From Micropterix aruncella (lineage: Eukaryota; Arthropoda; Insecta; Lepidoptera; Micropterigidae), in contig OX155967.1 in NCBI GenBank assembly GCA_944548615.1, positions 22,959,997 through 23,023,996 on the forward strand: DNA of 64,000 nt, in the 5' to 3' direction. Below, piece by piece: positions 31,876 through 45,080 of the stretch. Below the pieces are notes generated by a model. It saw only the letters and a list, made by a program, of their open reading frames with translations, had not been told where the DNA came from and made no database searches. The translations under genes and the position numbers were made by a program. The first letter of the stretch is position 1. Every line of letters starts with the position of its first letter.

Positions 31876-34186
31876 TTAATTATTACTTTTCTTTTCCAAC
31901 AATATTGCATATTCCAAATCCTGCATCCTCTTCTTATGCGCCAAATCCATCTCAAAAAGGATCTTCCGGTTTGCTCGTTTTATCCTATTGCCTTCAATTT
32001 CTTCCTCGATCATTCGTTTTCTTACAATTCTAATATCATTTTCCGTCACTGGTGTACGGCCTCTTCCCGCTGTCCTGACGACCCTGGCTAGGGACCGAGG
32101 TGGCTGAAGCGGTGTCGATGCAGTACAAGGTACTTCATTGAGCGTGGGGAATGGTTCCTCGCCAAAACTTGTCGATATTTCCTCGCCAAAACTTGTCGCT
32201 ATTTCCTCTATTTCCTCAATGATGATGCGAGGCTGAATAGCTGTAAAATGATAACAGTTTGTTAGTGAATACCTAATACATGTATATTTTAATATTATAA
32301 TTAGCATAAAATGTGCAGGGCCAGATGTGAACTACTGAGGTACTCCGTTTTCTATTGTCATGATATAAAATAGCTACGACAGATATACTCCTGATTTTAA
32401 ATTATGGGAGAAAATATCAGATCCAACACCACCATAGTATGAACAGAGGCGGCAATATCCGATTAAAAAATGGATCCGACACCCGACAAGTGGGAACGGA
32501 ATATGAATTGTCCTCCCCGTCAGTAGTGCGTCGACACAGCACATCGATGTCTCTGCGATGTATCATCAATGTCAATTATTTTACATGTTAATCTTTTTTC
32601 ATAATTAAAACAAATTAAAGAATTGTTGACGTTTTTTTTAAGAGATAAAGTTGATTCATGCCATTATTGGTTGCTTTTCTTGGTATAGATAAACTTTTTA
32701 GCAAAACTTTTTTTTTTTTTTTTAGCCCCTAAGCGAGCAATCGATGCGTATTTAAAGGAGCTAGCACTATAGTGGTAAAGATTATAAAATAAATAAATAG
32801 ATATACCTCACCTGACACTTGATGCAAGTTTTCGTTACTGCCTGTTGCAGCTGGCAGCAATGATAAAGATGGTTCTGCAATGAGGAAGAATGACATTATG
32901 AAACTGCAATATTTCTAATGGATGAAGAGAAGTATTGACCTATCACAACTTGAGTTTACATGAGAAAGGTCCCACACGAAGGGCAGTGCGGGTGGGTGAC
33001 AAGTAACTAGTTAACTGAATCATCATGTTCATAGTCCAAACAGATGTTTGTCCTGGTCAGAGAACTACTGAGGGCAAACCGCGATTTATTTTGTGCGGTA
33101 TGAAGTACTATGATGATCGATAATGGCATGAATGTAATCTGAGGCAAGCTGATGGGTTAGCTGAAGTTTAGGTATTAAAAATATAAATAAATAGTAATTA
33201 TTATCGCAAGTCCCGCCTACAGATTCGCCCCATTGAAAGTGCTCGGGTAAACTAAACGGGCTAATCATTGGGCTGCGACTGTCATCATCTTCGATAGAAC
33301 CGCTCGCGACCGGATGGCAAATGTATCGATGCATTATTCAGTTGAATGAAAAGAACTGCTGTCGCGCCATAGTTCTTATGCGACGTAGAGTGCTGTCAAG
33401 ATGAAGAGTTGGCCTTATCTAATTTTAGCTTCAAAATGTATAGTGATTTAATTCAACTCACCTGGAACCGGATAGTCCTCTCTTATTAGCTCGGACGTTT
33501 CTGAAAATTCAATAAGTAATATGTAATTTAGTATTTTGTAAGATTGAACAGAAAATGGAGATGTATATGACGATGAAACACTATTAAAGTTACCTGGTTG
33601 CAAGTTATCGCAGTCTAAAACCTCATCGATAGGCTTCAATATGGTTTTGTCGATATTGAGGACCCTTGCGTCCAGCGTGTCCATGTCCGGAACAGTCTCA
33701 CCTCCGCCAGTATAATGCCGCTGATTTTCAGCCGTTTTGGCGTTACGTGCATTGCTCTTCATATTACTCCACAGACGTTGCAATTGCTTCGTAGAAACCT
33801 GCAAATTACAACAATTACATTGACATTATCGTCCCACATTGAATTTACTGATTTGCATGTACCTATACGACATGCTACAACAAGGCCTAAAGCAAGGATT
33901 TGCGCTTATATGGGTACTAATACATATATTTACTAATCATAACAGTACCTAATAATAAATTAGGGATGCCCGAAGCTATAAACCATACAAAACTTGCCTT
34001 TTGGTTCACGAGCATGGATGCATTGAAGAGCTCGGTAATATCCTTCCACGCTTCTCGTTTTCTGGCGATAATCGTTCCATCCGTCCTTTTATCGCTTACA
34101 ACGGGATGGTTTTCCACCAAGCTGCTCAGCAATTCCTTTTCGAGCAACGTATACGGCTTTTTAGCTTGCGCGGTGCTCGCTTCCAT
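31876..34186 (-). CDS. Myb/SANT-like accessory protein of the Harbinger element, five exons
   Basis: Predicted exons 34186-33998, 33798-33594, 33500-33462, 32874-32812 and 32240-31876, total 861 bases, 286 residues; phases agree throughout. Exons 1-2 form the Myb/SANT-type (zeste/FSBP-like) DNA-binding domain: TLLEKELLSSLVENHP, AWKDITELFNA, then STKQLQRLWSNMKSNAR. Later exons are acidic and disordered; the C-terminus is a basic coiled coil (RIVRKRMIEEEIEGNRIKRA). The first donor is AAAAG|GCAAGT, so intron 1 is GC-AG; the rest use GT. It is convergent with the transposase and inside the same TIRs. Confidence 0.85.
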
Positions 34187-34983
34187 TTTTGTAGTTCGTA
34201 TCGATAAAACGTTTAACAGGGTCAGGCTAGGTCGTTAAAAAATCCACAGTAAGTCTATAATCCAATCGTATAACAAATCAAAATCAAATAATCAGGCGAG
34301 GAGTCGTTAAAAAATGCAGAAACACAAATCACTCGGAAACAACACGAACACAAGAGAATGACAGCTAATACAAACATGGCGGCCACGCGACCCACCCGCC
34401 ACCCACCGGCGCGCGTGCTTTTTTTTCTTATGCCGGCAATGAGATGAACATCACGAAAATTATGAATATTTCAAAAAACCTACATCTAAAAATCAAGAAG
34501 TACCAAAAAACGATAAAAACGTTATTATTCATAATAAATAAAAGTTTGGTAATTTATTGTCGAGCGGTTTATGAATTAAAAATATTCCACGTTAAATGGC
34601 CAATACATTTAGCAGTACTGCCACTCGACATGAATAAATTCCCGAATATTTCACCTTTACTCAGCGGAGTCGACTGGCCATCCTCGTCTATAAAACACAT
34701 GCAATACTTGAGTATCGTCCGGTACTCAGACATTACTTGGCTGAGTTATAACTCGAGTATTGAACTGATACTTGACTATAAATACGGCTGTTAGTCGGTC
34801 TGATACTTTAGACTCCTAGTATCATTTAAATACATTTTATAAGAACCATTGTAAACCGCACCTCAATGAATGTAACAGATATTTTTGCACCCCGTTGCGG
34901 CTATACAATAGGGATAGCGAGTGCAGAAAGGGTAATAAATTGAGCAAATACATACTATGGTGGTAAATCCGGGTCTTTCGCAT

Positions 34984-35050
34984 GTATCAGCTTTACAATT
35001 GTAACTGATTGAGTGAAATTTTATAAACCCTTAATAGTGATTAAAAGTTG
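34984..35050. repeat. 65-base repeat shared with 37226-37290
   Basis: Nearly identical to 37226-37290, where it is the end of a P-element-like remnant. Here it directly abuts a BEL gag fragment and supplies that frame's stop. It is probably a small P-element fragment or a breakpoint sequence. Confidence 0.5.
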
Positions 35051-35810
35051 TACCGCTTGGCGGTGGTCTTTTTTCAAGACATCAGATGCACAAGCGTTTT
35101 TCTTTAACCATGTCCAGCGTTCGTTTAGTGTCATGTTTTCTAATTCGCGGCATTTGGGGGTTAAATGATTATTTCGCCCGCACTTTAGGCAGGCGTTTGT
35201 CGACTCCTGAGTGTCTGTAGCAAAAACTCGTTTTTTGCTCGGCATCTCGAGTCGTTTTTTAACATAATTATTTTTTGAGTAATGTTCCACAGGATCTTCT
35301 TGAGGCGGCGTCTACTATCGTTTCTAGCCAGTTTCCGTATTCTAAAAGTGTAGGATGCTGGCCATAGCCGGCGGAGTACCATTGTAATCGCAAATGTTGT
35401 GGTAATTTCATAATTAATTCTTTTAGAAGCGGTGGATTTGTAAGATACGCAGAGTGACCCATATTTTTTAAAGCGTGAACAACATTACAGACGGTAGTGC
35501 CGTATTCAACCAACTTAAATACTGAATCACTTACCAATATTTGCTGCGTGCTGCGTGCTTCTTGCATGAGCGCGTCAATGCGAGCGCCAGGTCTAGCGCT
35601 CTTCGGATCTCCGGGACATTGCCTGGATCCAATAACATCGCGCGCACTGCCTCGCGTGCTGGTCCTCGTAGGCTCTGTTGTAGCCGCAGTAGATTGTCCG
35701 CATTGGTGAAACCACACATTGTCGACCCCTGGTCGAACGGTGCGGCGTAGATTGGCCACTCCTGCATGTTGCCGTCGAACTTGGGAAGGCTGGAAAGCTA
35801 ATCCGGGTGT
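35051..35810 (-). pseudogene. BEL/Pao gag fragment
   Basis: The frame from about 35767 reads MQEWPIYAAPFDQGSTMCGF, then LLRLQQSLRGPAREAVRAML, the DUF1759-type gag signature of BEL/Pao. After a frame change follow YLTNPPLLKELIMKLPQHLR and LLEYGNWLETIV. A zinc knuckle CLKCGRNNHLTPKC (CX2CX4HX4C) lies near 35170-35190. A frame change near 35280 separates the last part. Protease and RT are missing. It lies 190 bp beyond the Harbinger element. Confidence 0.82.
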
Positions 35811-36019
35811 ACGGATATTATTTGCGTAGCGCACTTACTGCCATAAATAAATATATTTGTTGGGATTTGATGCGTCGGGAATTTAGGCGTGTCGAAACAA
35901 TTTTTGTTATGATGTTTATCATCATCGTTTTCGCCCGCAACATCATCTTTTCTTCCCGCAACACATACTTTTTTCCGATGCGCAGTACGCTTGTTGACCG
36001 TCGACGGTGTGGGAGCAAG

Positions 36020-37225
36020 TCGGTCGCGAGTGAGGCAAATTTGGAATATTATCAATAAATATATTTGGAATATTATCAATAAAGTTTTCAGTATTTAAAA
36101 ATCCAATCGAGTTGTGTCCTGACGAAGCGTCTATTGCTACGATGACTTGTACATTACTGCATAATTATTTAAAAAGAAGTAATACATCCTTCAGGATACA
36201 TTGTCCACCAGGTACTATTGATGCTTACGAACTATTGTAATAGCACTGATTCAGCCTGGTTCGTGGCGCCGAGAAATTACAAGGGCTAATGCTATGCTGG
36301 ACTTGCCACAAATAGCACCCAGACCAGCTGTTAGTGCTGCTCATTTACGAGTAGAGTTAAAATATTTTTTCAATATATGTTAATTTAATATTATTAATTA
36401 ATAAGTAAATAAATATTTTTTACATTTGATGTAGTTGTGTTAATTTTTGTCTTCGGAGTTAACCCTTGATTATGAAACGAATCTAGAGCGTCATATGCAA
36501 ACCATGCTGGTTTGCGTATTTCATTTTCGCCAGCACCCGATCTGGAGGAATCTTTCACCATTTTCCTGTACTTCCTATAACTCGTAAAAAGAGACTGTTT
36601 TTCTTTCGCAGTTAAGGTACTTCTACAGTGTGTGGCAACGTAACTTCAGTTTTTGAAATACGGGCTCTAGATGTCGTAGCAAAGCAGGAGTGGTCTCATT
36701 CAACAGGCGTGGTTTTAACGTTTTAAAGTGAAGCGCAATGTATTCGTGGACGCGAGCAAAGTATTACGTTGATGGGTACGTTTTGCGCATCACTTTCGGC
36801 GCTCAGTAAACACGAATCCGTCGCTATGGAGTGTGCCGAGGATTAATGTCTAGCTCTAATCGAGGAATACTGAAATTATACAACGCTGTGGGATCCAAAG
36901 GATGTGAAATTTAAAAAATAAATTCTGGCAAACTGCGGAGCACTCGTTTTTCTTGAGTTGATGCGCGCACCGTGTACAGATGCGCAGAGCAGAGTTGATG
37001 CGCGAACGTAATGGATACCCGTCTTTACAACCCATCCTACTGTGTAACCACTAGAGTGAATATTTAAGCGTCCCCGAGCATGCACTTGAATATTTACATT
37101 ACCCAATTCTTTAATATTTCTCGCAGTAAGTGTACGATACTGTTCATGCTTTAGTTCACTACATTGAGTTTCAACGTTTAAGTCATTTAATTTTAGAAAT
37201 AAAGCGTGAACATTAATTAATTTTT
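36020..37225. other. No recognised gene; short tandem duplication
   Basis: A unit of about 22-25 bases (ATTTGGAATATTATCAATAAA) occurs twice at 36037-36080. Beyond it I see only short open frames without motifs (for example 36876-37106). Confidence 0.4.
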
Positions 37226-37810
37226 CGCATGCATCATCTTTACAATTGTAACTGATTGAGTGAAATTTTATAAACCCTTAATAGTGTCTTAAAAGTTGAT
37301 ATGAAGTTGTGGCAAGTTAGGTCATAATTTCTAAAATAGGCCCTTACTCTACCAAAAAAGTTTTCTATGTTATCAGAATTAAAAAATCGTGTCCGCATTA
37401 CATTTACATATTTAATTCATAATATTTGCCACACCCTCTTGTAACTGTTTATGATTTTTATCCAGCTTTTTAAAGTAGGTATGGATATTGGATTACCATT
37501 ACTTAGAAAAAACATATTATTTATTTTCTCCACAGCTTCATTCCAGAATTTGTGATGTTCTGATGTAGTTGTGATGGCCTTTTTTAGGGCTTTTCCTATG
37601 CACTTTTGGTATGACGTAGACGATCCATTAATGCTGTCAAAGAGGTCATCTAAATATGACACAGTTTCAGCATTGTTGTTTAATGTATTGCTCACCAGTC
37701 TACCATCAGTACAACGAGATAAAAATAAAAACAGAATTTTATTTTTAGTGGGGACTAAAATCAAAGCCAGCGTCCATTTGAGGCGCTTTTGAGCAATCAA
37801 AAACGAACTT
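37226..37810 (-). pseudogene. P-element/THAP9-like transposase remnant, C-terminal part
   Basis: The minus frame contains LFDSINGSSTSYQKCIGKAL, SEHHKFWNEAVEKINNMFF and PTLKSWIKIINSYKRVW. A second frame then gives MRTRFFNSDNIENFFGRVRA and a FISTFKTLL tail. The DSINGS block and the NxENFFGRVR block are characteristic of the catalytic region of P-element and THAP9-type transposases. It is broken by a frameshift near 37410 and lacks N-terminal regions. Confidence 0.72.
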
Positions 37811-37859
37811 GTCGATAGGCTGCGGTCGATATGATATTGTCGCCTCTAGTCATAGTTCA

Positions 37860-38890
37860 TTACAGAAGTTGGGTATAAGTATGGCTACGCCCGAAAATAT
37901 ATTACAGCTTGATGCCTGTTTGCAGCCTGACTTTTCAAAAGCACTAAGTAATTATTAAAAAAATATGTAAAATTACAATGTAATAAAATGCAAACTTACA
38001 GAAGAATGCAGCAGTATATGACAAGGCAGCTGCCATGGTTTTGCTCAAAACTCGAATGCAATTCTTCACCTGACAAAAAAAGAAAAAAGGGCCAAAATAT
38101 TTTATGAACTCTAAATTAAATAACTGCTGATTTATTTCTGTCAACTAAATTAGGTATTAATGTTGGCAAAATGAGGTTCATACATACCTTCATAAAATTT
38201 TTTCAGGCAAGATATGCTCATCGTTTAGCTTGTGTAACAAGCGAGCTTCTGTGTGTTCACAATCAGTCTTATGTCATATTGTGTAGTCAGTGTAATGTCC
38301 ATATTGTGTTTCCTATGTTAAATACTTAAAACAGTATTGTCCTTTGTCTTTGTCCGTAGGTTGGTCAGTAACCATAGTTTTCACCCCGTTGTCAAGATAA
38401 CACAGGAAAAAAAAGTAAAATCGATGAAAAATTCGCCATTTTGGCACAATCGCCAGCAATCAAGCTGCGTGGAATTGCCACAAATAAGAAGAAGAAGAAG
38501 AATCAGTCTTATACACATCACAATAACTTGCCACATTGAAATTTTATTATGAAAAGATATGTCTCTTGTAAGAAAGTTATTACTCGTAGTTTTTATCAAA
38601 TGTGACGGATCAAATATTATACTCAGAGAAGCACCACCTATTTCAATTTTGTCATCTGAAAATAAGGAGAAAGTAACCTAACGGTTGTGGTAGGTGAACC
38701 GGAAAGACCGGCTGACCGGGTAACCGACTGAAAAGACCGGCTGTGGTAGGTGAAAGGCATTGAAATAAAATTAATGTAAGACATTATGATTCTAAACGCT
38801 TATCCGCTTCCCTTCCTGAAATGGGTCTGACAAACGTTTTTTACTTTACATGCCAAATAAATCTACAAAAATATACGAGAAAAACTGTGT
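37860..38890. other. No recognised gene
   Basis: AT-rich sequence with short motif-less frames. GACCGGCTG and CTGTGGTAGGTGAA-like words are repeated at 38678-38757. No ends of a mobile element could be paired. Confidence 0.4.
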
Positions 38891-39088
38891 TTTTACTTTT
38901 TTCATATCTTAAAAAATGGATGAGATATTTACGATCAAAGTGCGTATTTCCGGCCGAATGATTTTAAAATCGCGGGCGCGCGCTCACTAGCCGATGACGA
39001 CACAGCCTTGGTCATTCGACAGCTGCGCTCTCGTTCGCACGCCGCTGCGCTCTAAAAATCTAAATTATAAAGTTCTCTGTGGTAAAAA

Positions 39089-41010
39089 TGGGAAAAAAAT
39101 ACTGTATTGTGCCTTAGTGCTTGTTAAAACTGTTAAAACACCTGGTAAACTCTTTTTTTATGTGCCTAAGGACCCAAAAATGAGGAAAAAGTGGATGACA
39201 GTCGTAAAAAGAGTCGATTCAATAGGCTCTAAAACTAGCGCACTGCTGTGAAGACCATTTCGATGTAAGTATTTACTATTTGTTAATAATGGTTTTATCC
39301 TTCTTCTTTCTACTTATGCTTGCAACATTTGACCTACTTAACCTACCTATCTACTGGCAGTGCAGTGCTTCTCAACCGAAATATTTTCATCCCTACTATG
39401 AATAAGTAAATGTTTTGTCAGAAGTATCAAACTCGCGGCCCGCATTTATCCTTAGTTTTCGTAGTAAACATTTTTTTAATGATAGACTACCTTTTAAGTG
39501 ATGCAACGTACATTAAACACGGTTTTTATTCGGGTTTTTAATTTGTTTTTAAAATGTTATTATTTTTGTTTTAGGTGGAAAATGACATGGAAAATTATGT
39601 TAAGTATAAACTAGTTGGAGGAAAACTTAAACTCAAGAATGGCGTAGTGCCTCATAGGTTTGATTGTCAAAAACAAACAGTTGAAAAACCTGAGCGCTCT
39701 GTTGTAAAAAAACTTAAAATTGCAAAACTGACAACTTCCTCAAATGAATGTATTGCGTCTACTTCACATGATATTGAAGAAATATATATTGTGGATTCCA
39801 TTCCTCGAGTTCAAGATATTGTGAATGACGACCCCTTAAATGATGTGACAAGAGATGAAAATCTAAGTAGTACCAAAGAAGATATTTTAAAAACGAAACA
39901 CAAAAAAAATCAAGTAAATTTAAGGAACAAAGTTTATCATAAAAGTACTGAGACCGATAATAAATATTTTGATTTGACATCTATGGATAAAAAACAAAAC
40001 AAAATCAAGAAACAAAATCCGCTTGAAAATAAACCATCGATTTCCAGTTTTGAAGAAAAATCTTTGATATCAACAAATACTCACAGTGATTACGATGTAT
40101 TAGATGAAACATACATTAGCGATTCTGAGGCTGATTTCGATAAGGAATCTTTTAAAACATACATGCAAAAAGCCGCTCTTTTATGTGTTTCTCGGGAGCC
40201 TCAGATGCTTTTAGGCATCCCAAAACAATGGTATTGTTGCATTCAGCTTTTAAGTGAATCTTGCAAATGCTCACCGAGAGATGTGATGGTAGTCCTAAAA
40301 AAGATCCGCGTATATCAATCCAACGCGTCACTTGCGCTTGATTTTGGTATTACAAGCGGTTCTGTAGGAATTATTTTTAGAAAAAATATTCCAATAATTT
40401 CATCTTGTATGAAAAGTCTGTATTTTTTCCTAAATCAACACAAGTTGTGTCTAATATACCAATGCCATTTTGAAAGAGATACAGCAATGTCAAAAGTATT
40501 ATAGATTGTCTGGAAATACAAATAAAAAAACTGACAGAAGCAGCAAAGCAAGCACTAACATGGTCAGAATATAAATCATGTAATACCATGAAATACTTGA
40601 TATCCATAACTCCGGATGATCTTATTAATTTTATTTCTGAGGGATATGGAGGAAGAGCATCTGACTCCGTCATATTTGAGGACTGTGGATATCTAAATTT
40701 GCTACCTAAAAATAGTGCAGTTATGGCTGATCGAGGTTTCAAGAATGTGGCTCATCTTTTGCAACAAAAAGAATGCACCTTGATACGCCCACCTAGCGCT
40801 AACATAACTCCAACAAAAAGTGAAGTACTAGAAACAAAAAAAAATACAGCTTTGCGTATACATGTCGAGAGAGCCATCGGCAGATTAAGGAACTTTGGAT
40901 TCTTGATGCCACATGCTACTGTAGATCTTAAACACGTTGATTTATTAGACTACGTAATGATGACTGCCTGCGGTATAGTTAATTTACATAACTCACTGTT
41001 TAATTTTTAA
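39089..41010 (+). pseudogene. ISL2EU transposase (THAP domain plus DDE), inactivated
   Basis: Exon 1 (39089-39263) encodes a THAP zinc finger: MGKKYCIVP, a stop, then VKTPGKLFFYVPKDPKMRKK in another frame and HCCEDHFD, ending at a GTAAGT donor. Exon 2 starts 39575 after TTTTAG with VENDMENYVKYKLVGGKLKL, a long acidic linker, then the catalytic region: IIDCLEIQI (D), SEYKSCNTMKYLISITPD, SEGYGGRASDS, MADRGFKN (D) and RIHVERAIGRLRNF (E). A missing T in the T6 run near 40425 and an in-frame TGA near 40477 break it. The DDE residues survive, so decay is fairly recent. Confidence 0.82.
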
Positions 41011-41150
41011 GAATGATTTTTCAGAATAAAAGACTTCATACAAATATACTATTTTATTTCTGAATATCAGTTGGGACTCCTATTTTAATAAGTTTTTCAA
41101 AAACACACTCCTTCCAAAATTTACTAATTTTAACAAAAAGATTCTGACAG

Positions 41151-43528
41151 TGAATGAATGAATGAATGAAAATCTCTTTATTGCACAATAAAAATAAGGT
41201 ACAATGGCGGACTTATTGCTACACTACAGCAATATCTTCCAGTCAACCAACATGCTGGTGTGAAAAGAAGAGTAGGCAACAAAATTATAGCTTAAAATTA
41301 AATTTGAAATTATAGCATATAATATACATTGTGTGTGTATCTGAAGTAAAACGTAAATATATAAATAAATTTTTGAGTTGGACATATTATATGTATGTAT
41401 ATGTATATACATACATATTTTGATATATTAACAAATAAATAAATAAATAAATAAGTAAATAAATAAACTGCCAAAATAAGGTAAGGAAAGGGAGGGGATA
41501 ACGGAAAGGTTAGAATTTATGATTAATATTTATTGTGAAAGGAAGTGCTTTTTCAATGATTGCTTAAAGGTGAACAGCAAGCTAGCGCCTCGAATAGTTA
41601 AAGGAAGCCGATTCCACAGTCGAGCTGCATGTACGGAGGAGTAGGAAAAAAAAGTGGTATTGTGTTTTGGGATACGTAGGATATTATTCTGACTTGAACG
41701 AAGTGGGAGACCATGACTTCCTAACCCGGTAAAAGCCTCGTTGAGGTAGGAGGGAGATGTAGGGTTGTGTAGGACATTATATAGAAGTGAAAGGATATGC
41801 AAATTTCTCCGGTCCCGTATACGAAGCCATTGCAATTTTGATCGGTACTCGGAAACATGGTCATACTTCCTCAGATTGAATATGTACCTTATGCAAACGT
41901 TCTGTAGGCGCTCAAGTTTATGCAGTCTGTTTTCGGTGAGATCCAAATATGCGACATCGGCATAGTCTAGTAACGGCAGAATCAGACTTTGAATTATGGT
42001 TTGCTTAGTGCTTACAGGGAGGAATCTCTGCAACCTCCGAAGGCTATGAAAGCCATTATATATTCGCCTGCTTACTTCGTTGACTTGTGCTTGCCAAGAA
42101 AATGTCTCGTCCACGAGTATGCCTAAATTCTTTACGACTTTAGAATACCCAATGACGTTGTCCTCGATTTATACTTGACGTAAAGATGATAGAGAAATAG
42201 GAGACAGTAATTGTTGACTGCCAATTATAATTGATTGGGTCTTAGTAGGATTTAAGACAATGCCATGACTTTTAGCCCAAGAAGATATATGGGCAAGAGC
42301 CGAGTTCATATCAAGTATGGCAGAGTCAATATCGTCCGGTTTTGGGTGGATATAAACTTGTAGATCATCAGCGTAAAGGTGATACGAGGTGGTAAGGTTC
42401 TCGGTTATGGGGCTGATAAATATAGAGAAGAGAAGAGGGGAAAGGACTCCTCCCTGGGGTACGCCGGCAGTAAGGTCGATCAGATCGGTGGAAGTGTCGG
42501 CTGATTTAACACACTGTCGGCGCCCCTTCAGATAAGAGTCAAACCACATTACTGCATCATCTGAGATTTTGAGAGAGTGCAACCGCTCCAGCAATAGATC
42601 AAAATCGACCGTATTAAATGCGCTACTGAAATCTAAGAGTGTGAGAATTGTGAGTTTTCTATTGTCCATAGCGCATCTAATGTCATCGGTGACTTTGACC
42701 AGAGCTGAGGTAGTGCTGTGACCAGGGCGAAAACCAGATTGGAGAGAATTAAGTAGTCCATGAGAGACAAGAAAGTGGTTTAGTTGGATGTATGCGACGC
42801 GTTCTATACCTTCGAGAAAATAGGTAATATAGAAATTGGCCTATAGTCTTTGGGCAGCAGAGGTGAAGATGTTTTAGGTAAGGCGATGATAAAGGCCCGT
42901 TTCCAAAGAGTAGGGAAGCTACGATTTGTGAAAGAGAAGTTAATGATGTGAGTGAGAACTGAAAGAATTGGCTCAATAATTGGGCTGATAAGTGCAATAT
43001 TTAAATTATCGCACCCAGTCGCATTAGTTTGTATTTCTTTGATGATGCGTCGTAGTTCGTATGGCGTGGTGGCCGTGAAATTAAATTGTGTGATAGGTGG
43101 TCTCACTCGTTGTCTAATGTTATGAATGGATGTTGATTTAATCAATGGGTCAATGCTTGACGGTTGGATGGCAAAGTGGGAATTTAGAGCATTGAGATCA
43201 ACATCCAGGCTTGTAGAGCTGTTTTTGGACTTTCCCACACCAAAGGACTTAAGAAATTTCCAGGTGTTCTTGGGGGTAGAGTTTAGCAAAGTCCTGCATA
43301 TGTAGGACCGTTTGGCACTTCTGCACAATTGGTTGCATCGATTTCTCTGTAATTTATAAGCTTTCCATAGTTCTTCTGTTTTTTGCCGTTTAAATTTGAT
43401 TTTAGTTCGCTCCCGCTTCGCCATTGCCTCCTTTATATCCTCGCTTAGCCAGGGGCAAGGAGGGTGTTTGACTTTGATGGTCTTTAGCGGAGCATGCTTG
43501 TCATACAACAGCAAAATCAGCCGATTGA
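41151..43528 (-). mobile_element. 5'-truncated CR1/Jockey-group LINE
   Basis: Flanked by GACAG on both sides (41146-41150 and 43529-43533). On the minus strand it begins mid-ORF2 (KHAPLKTIKVKHPPCPWLSE), then has KDYRPISILPIFSKV, LDFSSAFNTVDFDLL, GVPQGGVLSPLLF, YADDLQVYIHP (catalytic YADD) and a C-terminal region ending KQSLKKHFLSQ. The endonuclease is absent. The 3' end carries AATAAAGAG and a (TTCA)n tail at the left edge. Two frame changes, near 42800 and 42170, make it non-functional. Its 5' end reads in frame from the interrupted YqaJ gene, an accident of insertion. Confidence 0.9.
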
Positions 43529-44754
43529 GACAGTAGCTTTTATCGTATAAAACTTCGTAAACATCCACTTCTTTTGACACTTCAAAGTCTGCATGTGCAA
43601 CACAAAAAAAACCTTTTTTTTTCCTGTTAAGAGCATCTGGGTCTGTAATTGTGCTAAATATTGCTTACCTAATGATCCATCTTTATAATATTTATTAACT
43701 GTTGCAGCTTTTGATGGAGACTTTATTTCTATAACGTGAGTCTCAGTTACTCCGTCTGGTGATGCTCCAAAAAATGGATAACTTGCACTGAGATAAAGTC
43801 CAGAGGGTTTAATCGAAATATTTTTTTTAATTTCCACTTCTTTTCTCACAATTTCTTCCAAAACTTTCCCTCTTTTCATCGCATCAGTTTCAATCAAAAG
43901 CTTAGCCCCAAATATTTCCTCAACAAGAGTTCCAGTTTGTGTGCGGCATTGAGCAGCTTCATGAGTTTTCGATGCAGTTACTCGTCCATACCGCATTTCA
44001 AACCAAAGGTCTGAACTGGCTTGCGCCTTGGTTGCTGATTCGACGAGTTGGCATCTTTCATCTGTCATTTCAGTTATGCAATAATTTAAAAATGATTCAA
44101 AACTTAAATTTTCATTGCCTTCTATAAAAGTACATATTAGGTTATGCATGGATAATTTTTGTACCTCTGATTTATCTTTAAAGTAGGCTGAAAGCTGACA
44201 ATCAAGCCCAAGATCATTTATTTTTTGCACAATTTTGTCAATAAAGTCGTCGTTGTTAGGTATTTCTGTGACCTTGTTATTTTGAGCAAAATCCTTGGCT
44301 TTGATGAACTTCAATGTAGTTCCAATACCTGTAAACATTACAACAATATAACAATATAATACGACATAAAAATAATATAATGATAGGTGCTGTACTGGGT
44401 GTATAATAAACTACACCAGCTGTAACCTATTTTAAATCTCTATTAATCACCTGAAAGAGTTGCCTTCTTCCAGTAACATTTAACTGAAGTCGGCGACGGC
44501 TCCTCCGTTCTGCGGTAAAGCCACATTAAAAATGCCACAGAATGTTTACATCCACCTTTGCTAGCTGCGCAGTCTTCACAGGATATGCTTATTACCTCCT
44601 CTTCCTTCTCGTTGCATTGCAAAACACAGTGGTAAGGTTTTGAACGCACTTTGTGTTCAGGAGTTATTCGGCACTTGACGGTACATACGTCACCCTCTCT
44701 TTTTAACTGTATATACCCTATGGCGTCATCTCCGTAGCTCTATCTTCCTGACCT

Positions 44755-45080
44755 AGAACCATATAACACTTCGAATTTAAAAAAAAACCTATACAAAACG
44801 TACGTTTTTAATGTACTATTAGAACGGCTTAACCGATTGTGATAAAACATGTCTATGAACCACTGTTAAAAAAACAACATTCAAATTTAAAAAAACGCAT
44901 CGAAATCGGTTCACCCGTTCATGAGCTACGGTACTATCGACAGACATACAGACACACAGATAGACATACAGACAGATACACATAGCGGTCAAACTTTTAT
45001 AACACACCACTTTTTGCGATGGGCGTTGATAAATAACCAATAAAAATGATAAGTAAAAATTTGCGGCCCGCAAGTTGATC
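44755..45080 (-). repeat. RTE-like LINE tail or derived repeat in an intron
   Basis: It contains AACGGCTTAACCGATT, ATCGAAATCGGTTCACCCGT, a CAGACATACAGACA-rich tract (44937-44985) and AGCGGTCAAACTTTTATAAC. This arrangement is common in insect RTE-type 3' ends and derived short repeats. It occupies intron A of the YqaJ gene. No coding part is seen; the class is from recognition. Confidence 0.4.

Larger units (their letters stand above)
30200..34790 (+). mobile_element. Structurally complete PIF/Harbinger transposon
   Basis: 4591 bp flanked by TTA on both sides (30197-30199 and 34791-34793). The left end is CAGCCGAATTTATAGTCGAG and the right end, reversed, CAGCCGTATTTATAGTCAAG; similarity continues more weakly for tens of bases through ACTTGAGTA-like words. 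It contains two convergent genes whose stop codons are 12 bases apart: a DDE transposase (plus) and a Myb/SANT protein (minus). This is the standard two-protein Harbinger layout. With both frames open and intact splice sites it is a candidate autonomous copy. Confidence 0.92.

Noticed and set aside
41151..43528. Nuclease-reverse transcriptase fusion gene
   Set aside because: The GACAG duplication and the recovered nuclease C-terminus beyond 41145 show a LINE insertion; the shared frame is probably chance.
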